This document shows, one piece after another, positions 8,527 through 13,562 of a stretch of DNA of 13,562 bases (position 1 is the first letter of the stretch; every line of letters starts with the position of its first letter). Position numbers and translations under genes: made by a program. The stretch is from DAOUMU01 sp034409055 (GTDB taxonomy: Bacteria; Chloroflexota; Anaerolineae; 4572-78; J111). The stretch is taken from contig DAOUMU010000217.1 of NCBI GenBank assembly GCA_034409055.1, positions 1 through 13,562 on the forward strand, written 5' to 3'. Below the pieces are notes generated by a model, which saw only the letters and a list, made by a program, of their open reading frames with translations, was not told the DNA's origin and ran no database searches.

Positions 8527-9684
8527 ATGAAAAAATTCGACCGCCTCCGACTACCCTTACTGGCCCTGGGCTTCCTGGCCTTACTCACTGCTATGTGGGC
8601 CGGACTGATTCGGCTGGGCTGGAGTTGGCCGACCCTCCGCCCGACTTTGCCGATAAACCACGGTCCCTTGATGATCTCCGGTTTTTTGGGCACCCTCATC
8701 GGAGTGGAACGGGCCGTGGCGCTTTCCGCTTTACCCAAAACAGGTCCGAAGCATCGCTGGACTTATGTGGGACCGTTCTTGACCGGTCTGGGTGCGTTGG
8801 CCCTGATTGTCGGGATACCCGGTTCAACCGGTCCCCTGTTAATGACTCTGGGCAGTTTGAACCTGGTGCTTGTTTTTGTCTTTATTCTCCGCATGCACAT
8901 GGCCCCTTTTACCATCACTATGGCTGTGGGCTCCCTGCTCTGGTTGGTCGGGAATGGTTTATGGTTGCTGGGCTGGCCCATTTATACCGTTGTCTACTGG
9001 TGGAGCGGTTTTTTGATTTTAACCATCGCCGGCGAGCGATTAGAATTGAGCCGGATCCTGCATCTATCCGGTCCGGTGCAAATACTCTTTGTCGCCGCCA
9101 CCGGCCTCCTCTCGGCCGGGCTTGTCCTCAATGCCGTCGAAGCACTGCTTGCCTCGCCGGTGACCTTTAATCTCGGCGTGCGATTAACTGCCGGAGGGAT
9201 GCTTGCCCTGGCCTTGTGGCTGCTTCGCTACGACATTGCCCGGTACACGGTGCGCAGATCAGGCTTGACCCGTTTCATCGCCGTCTGCCTGCTCACCGGC
9301 TACGGTTGGTTGGCAATCGGGGCAGGGCTGGGGCTGCTTTATGGGGGGGTCATTGCTGGATTGCAGTACGATGCCATCCTCCATGCCGTCTTTGTAGGCT
9401 TTGTTATCTCTATGATTTTCGGCCACGCCCCCATCATCTTCCCGGCAGTCGTAGGCAAACCGATCCCCTTTCAATCCAGCTTCTACACCCACCTGGCTCT
9501 GCTTCATCTCTCCTTGTTCCTGCGAATTGTAGGAGACCTGGCCATCTGGCTGCCCGGACGGCAATGGGGTGGCTTGCTCAACGTAGTGGCCGTACTCCTG
9601 TTTATAGTCAACACCGTGCGGGCCGTGCGTAACGCGGCTGCCAAGCCGGCCACCCCAAAAATTACTCCCCAAGAAATAAGCTAA
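8527..9684 (+). CDS. Polytopic membrane protein, NnrS-like
   Basis: A 385-residue protein with about 11 to 12 predicted helices. Histidines lie at or near membrane faces: H45 (NHGPLMISGFLG), H124, H286 and H300 (HAVFVGFVISMIFGHAP), H322 and H327. The arrangement of an early His-Gly-Phe-Leu-Gly helix and a late HAxxxGFxxxMxxGH helix resembles NnrS, a haem- and copper-binding membrane protein linked to NO stress in denitrifiers. The match is by pattern only, and a different haem membrane family is possible. The start is preceded by an AACCAAC-type repeat instead of a Shine-Dalgarno sequence, so leaderless or coupled translation may apply. It is the last gene of the nos block. Confidence 0.72.
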   Translation: MKKFDRLRLPLLALGFLALLTAMWAGLIRLGWSWPTLRPTLPINHGPLMISGFLGTLIGVERAVALSALPKTGPKHRWTYVGPFLTGLGALALIVGIPGSTGPLLMTLGSLNLVLVFVFILRMHMAPFTITMAVGSLLWLVGNGLWLLGWPIYTVVYWWSGFLILTIAGERLELSRILHLSGPVQILFVAATGLLSAGLVLNAVEALLASPVTFNLGVRLTAGGMLALALWLLRYDIARYTVRRSGLTRFIAVCLLTGYGWLAIGAGLGLLYGGVIAGLQYDAILHAVFVGFVISMIFGHAPIIFPAVVGKPIPFQSSFYTHLALLHLSLFLRIVGDLAIWLPGRQWGGLLNVVAVLLFIVNTVRAVRNAAAKPATPKITPQEIS

Positions 9685-9770
9685 AACCATGCCTCAAAAC
9701 AAAAAAAAGCCACAACAGCCCCGCAAGCCGCGCCACTGAAGTAGCTTTGGTTCTTCAGGAATTTCCGTGA

Positions 9771-9804
9771 AATCGCTCGGAGGGGGTGGAATCGCTCGGA
9801 GGGG
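9771..9804. repeat. Direct repeat of 15 bp, period 19
   Basis: Two exact copies of AATCGCTCGGAGGGG, at 9771-9785 and 9790-9804. The second copy runs into the hairpin GGGGATC-GACA-GATCCCC (9801-9818). Confidence 0.8.
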
Positions 9805-9893
9805 ATCGACAGATCCCCGCCACATCACGCATAGCCATTCTCTGCCACAAGCTCCCCACTGCCCTCCCCCCTCATCACCTGCCCCGGTGGGGT

Positions 9894-9977
9894 TCATCCT
9901 TCATCCTTCATCCTTCATCCTTCCCTCCCCCCTCCCAATTGTTAATTACTAATTGCTAATTACTAATTGTTAAGCCC
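9894..9977. repeat. Twelve-unit tandem heptamer array with a changing motif
   Basis: Exactly 84 bases in uninterrupted 7-base phase: TCATCCT four times, then TCCCTCC, CCCCTCC, CAATTGT, TAATTAC, TAATTGC, TAATTAC, TAATTGT, TAAGCCC. The sequence family changes twice without loss of phase, which a simple slippage model does not predict. Confidence 0.9.
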
Positions 9978-9993
9978 ACTGTAGCTTTTTTTA

Positions 9994-10017
9994 ATCATAA
10001 TGGTAAAATATTATGAT
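9994..10017. promoter_or_regulatory. AT-rich perfect dyad, possible operator/promoter of the HEAT-like gene
   Basis: ATCATAAT (9994-10001) and ATTATGAT (10010-10017) are exact inverted repeats around an 8-base spacer. TATGAT (10012-10017) could serve as a -10 element, but no good -35 is present. It lies about 140 bp ahead of the HEAT-like gene. Confidence 0.4.
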
Positions 10018-10041
10018 AGACTTGTAGGCCATTATCGGACT

Positions 10042-10086
10042 ACTACCCACCATTCACCCGTATCGGGGTGATGATAGATAGGTAGT
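10042..10086 (+). promoter_or_regulatory. Two-tier hairpin in the leader of the HEAT-like gene
   Basis: An outer stem ACTACC/GGTAGT (10042-10047, 10081-10086) encloses an inner stem CACCC/GGGTG (10055-10059, 10066-10070). It could be a leader RNA structure. No known riboswitch is recognised. Confidence 0.35.
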
Positions 10087-10158
10087 GACTATATAGCCCT
10101 TAGTTGGGCGCGCAGAGCGTAATCCAGATGAATTTTGAGAAGAATATTGGAGCCAACC

Positions 10159-10905
10159 GTGACGAAAGCGGATGAGTACCGAACTCAATTGCGTGCACTC
10201 GACAATTGGGATTCGTATTTGTTAAGGGAGTCTGGGCTACCAGGACCACGTGGTAACATTGAGTTGGCTCAAGTCGTAGCGGATGAAGGCGATCTACAAC
10301 TCTTTCAAAGATATATTACCTGCACAGCCAATAAAGCCCCGACAAACTCACCTTACGAATTCCTTGCCTTCTGTGGCCTCGTCGGATTGGGACGCTTACT
10401 CGCCGAAGGCAATCACAACCTCTTGAAGACCTTGCGTCAACATGCGTCCGATCCGCGGTGGCGCATTCGCGAGGCGGTCGCTATGGCACTCCAGCGGCTT
10501 GGCGATGTAGATATGGAGCAGTTGATAGCGGAGATGCGAGACTGGAGTCAAGGAACGCCGTTAGAGCAAAGAGCGGTCGCGGCGGCACTCTGTGAACCCC
10601 GTCTGCTTGGTCGAGTTGAGCATAGCAGGGAAGTCTTGCAGATTTTGGATGGGATCACCACTTCCCTTGAACGAACAGACAATCGCCGAAGCGAAGATTT
10701 CTTGACGCTGCGGAAAGGGTTGGGCTATTGCTGGAGTGTCGCAGTGGTAGCCCTGCCGGTAGAAGGTCAAGCGCTGATGGAGAAATGGTTGGTTAAATCG
10801 GACAAAGAAGTACAATGGATTATGAAGGAGAACTTGAAGAAGGCCCGTCTGGCTCGGATGGATGCCGAGTGGGTGAAGAAATGGCGTGGCAAAATAGAAG
10901 GATAA
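10159..10905 (+). CDS. HEAT-like alpha-helical repeat protein of unknown function
   Basis: A mostly alpha-helical protein of 248 residues from the GTG at 10159, which has GGAG (10149-10152) 6 bases upstream. A TTG start at 10135 would add 8 residues. The clearest HEAT-type unit is at about residues 88-116 (LLKTLRQHASDPRWRIREAV then MALQRLGD), with further helices before and after it and a Lys/Arg-rich C-terminus. No catalytic motif, signal peptide or membrane segment is seen. HEAT proteins of this type usually act as scaffolds or protein-binding modules. The gene stands alone between two long spacers, so its partners are not evident. Confidence 0.8.
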   Translation: MTKADEYRTQLRALDNWDSYLLRESGLPGPRGNIELAQVVADEGDLQLFQRYITCTANKAPTNSPYEFLAFCGLVGLGRLLAEGNHNLLKTLRQHASDPRWRIREAVAMALQRLGDVDMEQLIAEMRDWSQGTPLEQRAVAAALCEPRLLGRVEHSREVLQILDGITTSLERTDNRRSEDFLTLRKGLGYCWSVAVVALPVEGQALMEKWLVKSDKEVQWIMKENLKKARLARMDAEWVKKWRGKIEG

Positions 10906-11070
10906 ATGCGCCCACCAAATCGCTCAAGGCGACTGCCTGCCGCTGCGGTTTTTGAAACTATCTGCGCCAGCGGTGTCGGTTTTGGTTTGTAGGTCACTTT
11001 GCTGGCCCAGCAGCGCCTTAGCTCAAGCGTTAATAAAACAAAAATCAGAGCACCCCCCTCCCCACTGCCC

Positions 11071-11181
11071 TCACCCCCCAAAAATCCTCTCACTCACTTC
11101 AGCCGGTGCATGCTCCACAATCGCCCGTAACCGCTGCCGGTAGCTTGCCCCTAAGAGCCTGATTACCCGGCGTTCGCTTAA
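11071..11181 (-). pseudogene. Possible 3' remnant of a protein gene
   Basis: The minus strand is open for 36 codons, ending at TGA (11073-11071). It translates to an amphipathic, Arg-rich peptide ending in GASYRQRLRAIVEHAP and then AEVSERIFGG. It has no start codon and no ribosome site, and a stop lies directly upstream. It looks more protein-like than the surrounding DNA, but 36 codons is too short to be sure and I do not recognise the family. Confidence 0.25.
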
Positions 11182-11195
11182 TTATGGTCAAGTAA

Positions 11196-11243
11196 AAGGC
11201 TAGTTACCCTGTTTATTACGGTAAATTGCAACTGATTAGCCTT
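11196..11243. promoter_or_regulatory. Nested dyad upstream of the pentapeptide-TIR gene
   Basis: AAGGCTA (11196-11202) pairs with TAGCCTT (11237-11243). Inside it TTACC (11204-11208) pairs with GGTAA (11220-11224). It lies about 40 bp upstream of the promoter-like sequence and could be a regulator site or an RNA hairpin. Confidence 0.4.
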
Positions 11244-11280
11244 ATTTTGATTGTGACAAAAATAACCTTCTTGTAAAAAT

Positions 11281-11310
11281 TTGATTTTACCTTAGATTAT
11301 TAGGCATAAT
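11281..11310 (+). promoter_or_regulatory. Sigma70-like promoter candidate for the pentapeptide-TIR gene
   Basis: TTGATT (11281-11286) and CATAAT (11305-11310) are separated by 18 bp, matching the consensus at 4 of 6 and 5 of 6 positions in an AT-rich stretch. Transcription would start about 45 bp before the ATG at 11367. Confidence 0.45.
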
Positions 11311-11366
11311 GGGCAAATAAATTTAGTTAATTCAAGAAAAAATAAGCGAACGTCGAGTGATTAGCA

Positions 11367-12560
11367 ATGGCCAACCAAGAACATTTGCACCAACTGAAAC
11401 AGACCGTGTTTGTCTGGAACCTGTGGCGGGCAGAGAATCCCGATATACAACCGGACCTCAGCGAGGCAAACCTCCGCGAGGCGAACCTCCGCAGGGTGGA
11501 CCTCCACGAGGCGAACCTCCGCAGGGCGGACCTCCGCCAGGCGAACCTCCGCCAGGCGTACCTCTTTGGGGCGAACCTCTTCGGGGCAAACCTCAGCGGG
11601 GCCAACCTCAGCCAGGCGGACCTCAGCCAGGCGCACCTCAGCGAGGCGAACCTCAGCGGGGTGGACCTCGGCGGGGCGGACCTCAGCCAGGCGGACCTCA
11701 GCCAGGCGCACCTCAGCCGGGCGCACCTCAGCCTGGCGGACCTCAGCCTGGCGAACCTCCGCTGGGCGCACCTCAGTTGGGCGCACCTTATCGATGCGAA
11801 CCTCCGCCAGGCGAACCTCCGCCAGGCGCACCTCGGCTGGGCGAACCTCATCCGGACGCACCTCAGCGGGGCGGACCTCAGCGAGGCCACCGTAGGACAT
11901 AGCATATTCGCAGATGTTGACTTACGACCGGTCAAGGGGCTTGAAACGGTGAAGCACCTGGGGCCCTCATACATCGACATTCACACCATCTACCGCTCCC
12001 GGGGCCAAATCCCCGCAGCCTTCCTCCGGGGCGCCGGCGTCGATGACACCTTCATCACCTACATCGCCTCCCTCACCACTCAGCCCATCCAATACTACTC
12101 CTGCTTCATCAGCCACGCCAGCAAAGACGAACCCTTTGCCCAACGTCTCCACGCCGATCTACAGCAAAACAACGTCCGCTGCTGGTACGCCCCCGAAGAC
12201 ATAAAAGGCGGCCAGAAATTCGAACCGCAGCTCGACCAGGCCATCCGCCTCCACGACAAGCTCCTCCTCATCCTCTCCGAACACAGCCTGTACAGCAAAT
12301 GGGTCATCAAAGAAATCCGCTGGGCCTTCCAACAAACCCTGCTGCAAAATGAGCAAAAACTCTTCCCCATCCGCCTGGTCGACTGGCCCACCCTCGAAAA
12401 CTGGTACTGCTACGACGACGAAACCGGCCACGACCTGGCCCAAGAAATCCGCCAATACCACATCTCCGACTTCTCCACCTGGAAACAAGACCACGACGCC
12501 TACCAACAAGCCTTCACCCACCTCCTCCGCGACCTAAAAGCCGCCTCCAAGCAAAATTAA
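11367..12560 (+). CDS. Pentapeptide-repeat protein with C-terminal TIR domain
   Basis: A 397-residue protein. Residues 1-30 form a short helical cap. Residues 31-175 are 29 consecutive pentapeptides of the A(D/N/H)LxQ type, expected to fold as a right-handed square beta-helix. Residues 176-242 form a connector that ends in a proline-rich turn. Residues 243 to about 385 are a TIR domain: YYSCFISHASKDEPFA (strand A and helix), CWYAPEDIKGG (BB-loop-like region) and SKWVIKEIRWAF, where E316 sits at the position of the catalytic glutamate of NAD-cleaving TIRs. No signal or membrane segment is present, so it is cytoplasmic. Bacterial TIR proteins often act in immunity or cell signalling, and that role is inferred here, not shown. 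The 15-bp DNA periodicity opens several false frames. No clear Shine-Dalgarno precedes the ATG. Confidence 0.92.
   Translation: MANQEHLHQLKQTVFVWNLWRAENPDIQPDLSEANLREANLRRVDLHEANLRRADLRQANLRQAYLFGANLFGANLSGANLSQADLSQAHLSEANLSGVDLGGADLSQADLSQAHLSRAHLSLADLSLANLRWAHLSWAHLIDANLRQANLRQAHLGWANLIRTHLSGADLSEATVGHSIFADVDLRPVKGLETVKHLGPSYIDIHTIYRSRGQIPAAFLRGAGVDDTFITYIASLTTQPIQYYSCFISHASKDEPFAQRLHADLQQNNVRCWYAPEDIKGGQKFEPQLDQAIRLHDKLLLILSEHSLYSKWVIKEIRWAFQQTLLQNEQKLFPIRLVDWPTLENWYCYDDETGHDLAQEIRQYHISDFSTWKQDHDAYQQAFTHLLRDLKAASKQN
11457..11891 (+). repeat. 29 tandem 15-bp units encoding pentapeptides
   Basis: Degenerate 15-base units with core CGnACCTCnGCC repeat 29 times without interruption. They lack stop codons in every frame except where degenerate. 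Similarity at the DNA level makes copy-number change by recombination or slippage plausible. Confidence 0.9.
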
Positions 12561-12580
12561 CAGGCTCATGTTTAGAACAA

Positions 12581-12616
12581 GTGCGGAGTACATCGGTATG
12601 CTTCCGATGCTCGCGC
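12581..12616. terminator. Hairpin between convergent genes, possible shared transcript end
   Basis: CATCGG (12591-12596) and CCGATG (12604-12609) pair around a 7-base loop. The stem extends outward through GAG/CTC and GCG/CGC with a bulge. There is no T-tract on either strand, so it is at best a weak or factor-dependent bidirectional terminator. It also overlaps a possible frameshifted extension of the minus-strand PAS gene. Confidence 0.4.
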
Positions 12617-12619
12617 AGG

Positions 12620-12982
12620 CTATTCAGGACTTGCTTCGTTGTTGATTTGGGCCAACTCTTCGTACAGTTGCATCACGCCATCTCTGGTCTTGGCTGCTAG
12701 AATCAACAGCTTGTCATCAAAGGTAGCTCCGGCGAAATTAAGGTCAATAATCTGGCCGGCGATGGGGACGTTTAACTGCCAGTCAAAGGCCGTTCCCCGA
12801 GACCGGAGTTCAACCATGAAATTTAGCATCTTCCCCAGGCTTTGCCGCTCTACGACAATGCCTAACCATTTTCCAGGGACAATCCAATCAGCCAGGCCCA
12901 GTTCATCACGGACTATCTTTAGAATCTTGCCTTGATCGTCGCATAGGAAAGCGACGCCGCTCGCTTGCGCGTCGGAAGTCAT
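12620..12982 (-). CDS. Short PAS-type sensor domain protein, possibly truncated by frameshift
   Basis: A 120-residue protein with a PAS-like fold pattern: ASGVAFLCDDQGKILKIVRD (strand-turn-strand start), a central helix region LGKMLNFMVELRSRG, and closing strands near GQIIDLNFAGA and DKLLILAAKTRD. A helix LYEELAQINNE follows that normally leads into the next domain of sensor proteins. The strong ribosome site AAAAGGAG lies 7 bases before the ATG. The frame stops right after INNE. Shifting by one base there reads on as KQVLNSLREHRKHTD and beyond, which continues the helix, so a frameshift is likely. No kinase or output domain is present. Ligand and partner are unknown. TATAAT on the minus strand at 13040-13035 could be its -10 element. 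Confidence 0.7.
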   Translation of the reverse strand: MTSDAQASGVAFLCDDQGKILKIVRDELGLADWIVPGKWLGIVVERQSLGKMLNFMVELRSRGTAFDWQLNVPIAGQIIDLNFAGATFDDKLLILAAKTRDGVMQLYEELAQINNEASPE

Positions 12983-13027
12983 GATGGAACTCCTTTTGCT
13001 ACCAAATGGTTTACCAAGTCTACCCCC

Positions 13028-13189
13028 CTACGCCATTATACCATTGCTCAACTGGTATACAGGGAGGAAATAAGTAATATGCCTGATATGATCACGTATC
13101 AAGCTGCTGGGGGTACGAAACCCGTTTGTGTGACCGGTGATGACCAGGCCGGGTAAGGTTACTTGTTGATCAATGGTTGGATGGCTCAT
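13028..13189 (-). CDS. Possible 53-residue ORF upstream of the PAS gene
   Basis: The minus strand is open from ATG (13189-13187) to TAG (13030-13028), beginning MSHPTIDQQVTLPGLVITG. GAGGT lies about 11 bases upstream, and a good extended -10 promoter (13284-13279) lies about 90 bp upstream. It would be the first gene of a transcript that includes the PAS gene, 45 bp apart and in the same frame. No family is recognised. A shorter antisense ORF on the plus strand (13079-13156, preceded by GGGAGG) is the competing reading, and both cannot easily be real. Confidence 0.35.
   Translation of the reverse strand: MSHPTIDQQVTLPGLVITGHTNGFRTPSSLIRDHIRHITYFLPVYQLSNGIMA
13037..13059. promoter_or_regulatory. 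Perfect dyad overlapping a -10 element upstream of the PAS gene
   Basis: TATACCA (13037-13043) and TGGTATA (13053-13059) are exact inverted repeats around 9 bases. The left arm overlaps a minus-strand TATAAT (13040-13035), the position expected of an operator. It also lies inside the weak 53-residue ORF, so only one reading may hold. Confidence 0.4.
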
Positions 13190-13440
13190 CGTTTTTGTTT
13201 ACCTCAGCCTCAACGTTAAAGGATAGTTTTGATGGCAAAATCATCGTCAAATTCGAGGGTTATACGCTACCAAAGCTAATTATAGCATATCTTGCAGGAT
13301 ATCACCTGCCGGCGAATTTAGGAATGAGCATCTGACGAACTTAAGATTCATTTTGACTTAACGGTCTAACTCTGGTATGCTGCATCCCATCAAATTATGT
13401 GGGACAAGTTGCTAACTTGCCAGCACTGTAACTACCTACC
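13157..13440. other. AT-rich intergenic region without a recognised gene
   Basis: Apart from the leftward promoter near 13280 and the start of the 53-residue ORF, no gene is supported. A short dyad CAAGTT-GCT-AACTTG (13405-13419) is present. Confidence 0.5.
13279..13287 (-). promoter_or_regulatory. Extended -10 promoter reading leftward
   Basis: On the minus strand the sequence is TGCTATAAT, a perfect extended -10. Overlapping dyads lie immediately upstream: ATATC/GATAT (13287-13291, 13298-13302) and GCAGG/CCTGC (13294-13298, 13305-13309). These could bind a repressor or activator. No good -35 is visible, as is common for extended -10 promoters. Confidence 0.5.
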
Positions 13441-13562
13441 ATGTCATTCTGAACGAGCGCAGCGAGTGAAGAATCCCCAAGGTTTTGGTAAAGTGGACCT
13501 CTTTTGGGCCAAAGTTTCGGAGATTCCTCGTCGTTTATGCCCTTTGGGTACTGCGCTCCTCG
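13441..13562. repeat. Dispersed palindromic repeat, cut by the window end
   Basis: It starts ATGTCATTCTGAACGAGCGC and continues AGCGAGTGAAGAATCCCC. The right part contains GGAGATTCCTCG and ends CTGCGCTCCTCG, complementary to the left arm. This is the pattern of a widespread bacterial intergenic repeat bounded by TGTCATTCTGA and TCAGAATGACA. The right terminus should lie just beyond the window. It is non-coding. Confidence 0.7.

Larger units (their letters stand above)
9685..10158 (+). other. Spacer between the nos block and the HEAT-like gene
   Basis: No supported protein gene. It contains a 16-codon ORF starting MPQNKKKPQQPRKPRH (9689-9739), a 15-bp direct repeat AATCGCTCGGAGGGG at 9771 and 9790, and a perfect 7-bp hairpin GGGGATC/GATCCCC (9801-9818). 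A twelve-unit heptamer array (9894-9977), an AT-rich dyad (9994-10017) and a two-tier hairpin (10042-10086) follow. On the minus strand, 9694-9776 would encode a peptide with IPEEPKLLQWRG, which may be a dispersed coding remnant. Confidence 0.55.
10906..11366. other. Spacer between the HEAT-like and pentapeptide-TIR genes
   Basis: The first half is GC-rich, with a C-rich repeat (around 11051-11080) that shares an exact 15-mer, CTCCCCACTGCCCTC, with 9852-9866. A minus-strand open stretch at 11071-11181 may be a gene fragment. The second half is AT-rich, with a nested dyad (11196-11243) and a promoter-like sequence (11281-11310). Confidence 0.55.

Noticed and set aside
9689..9739. 16-codon ORF encoding MPQNKKKPQQPRKPRH
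   Set aside because: It is short, with no Shine-Dalgarno sequence. It could be a microprotein or the end of a lost gene, but the sequence alone cannot support it.
9801..9818. Perfect hairpin GGGGATC/GATCCCC as a terminator of the nos block
   Set aside because: No T-tract follows and the distance from the last gene is over 100 bp, so it is listed only as part of the spacer.
9894..9977. CRISPR-like repeat
   Set aside because: Units are only 7 bp, contiguous and without unique spacers, so this is a tandem array and not CRISPR.
11327..11980. Several long frames on both strands across the pentapeptide region
   Set aside because: A 15-bp repeat unit without stops opens all phases. Only the frame 11367-12560 gives canonical pentapeptides and runs into a TIR domain.
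12965..13156. A 63-codon plus-strand frame across the PAS gene start
   Set aside because: Its first part is antisense to the PAS start and ribosome site. Only the last 25 codons (from 13079) have a ribosome site, and they are mentioned as a competitor to the minus-strand ORF.

Overview
The window (about 13.6 kb, moderately GC-rich coding DNA) most likely comes from a filamentous or sludge-type member of the Chloroflexota (Anaerolineae-like). This is inferred from three things: a Sec/lipoprotein-type clade II nitrous oxide reductase cluster, a pentapeptide-TIR protein, and spacers filled with 7-base tandem repeats. No marker gene is present, so the phylum is not proven.

Positions 1-9684 form one co-directional block of nitrous-oxide respiration genes. 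It starts with the last codons of an unidentified upstream gene (3-65). Then come a lipoprotein NosZ with all CuZ and CuA ligands visible (85-2142), a four-helix membrane protein in the NosB position (2266-2943), one unbroken frame encoding NosD followed by NosF (2955-5357), and the permease NosY (5399-6235). A palindromic repeat of about 101 bp sits immediately after nosY. The block resumes with a membrane-anchored monohaem cytochrome c (6577-7056), a 67-residue zinc-ribbon-like protein, a YwiC-like membrane protein, a small cupin, and a polytopic membrane protein resembling NnrS (8527-9684). The likely logic is as follows: the cytochrome c feeds electrons to NosZ on the outer face of the membrane, NosD-NosF-NosY matures the CuZ site, and the last four genes are candidate accessory functions. 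No NosL, NosR, NosG, NosH or NosC is visible inside the window.

Positions 9685-13562 are accessory in character. A spacer with perfect heptad repeats and dyads leads to a HEAT-like protein (10159-10905). A second spacer, with a possible gene remnant, a nested dyad and a sigma70-like promoter, leads to a pentapeptide-repeat/TIR protein (11367-12560). Convergent to it is a short PAS-type protein on the minus strand (12620-12982), whose end looks frameshifted. Further right are a possible 53-codon minus-strand ORF behind an extended -10 promoter, and the left end of a dispersed repeat that runs off the window.

The strongest unusual signals are the NosD-NosF continuous frame, whose linker is translated intergenic-type repeat, and the phase-locked 7-bp repeats with a different sequence in nearly every spacer, two of which lie inside the NosD-NosF coding frame. 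The lipid-anchored NosZ and the palindromic element at the nosY stop also stand out. No tRNA, rRNA, CRISPR array, integrase or complete insertion sequence was seen.
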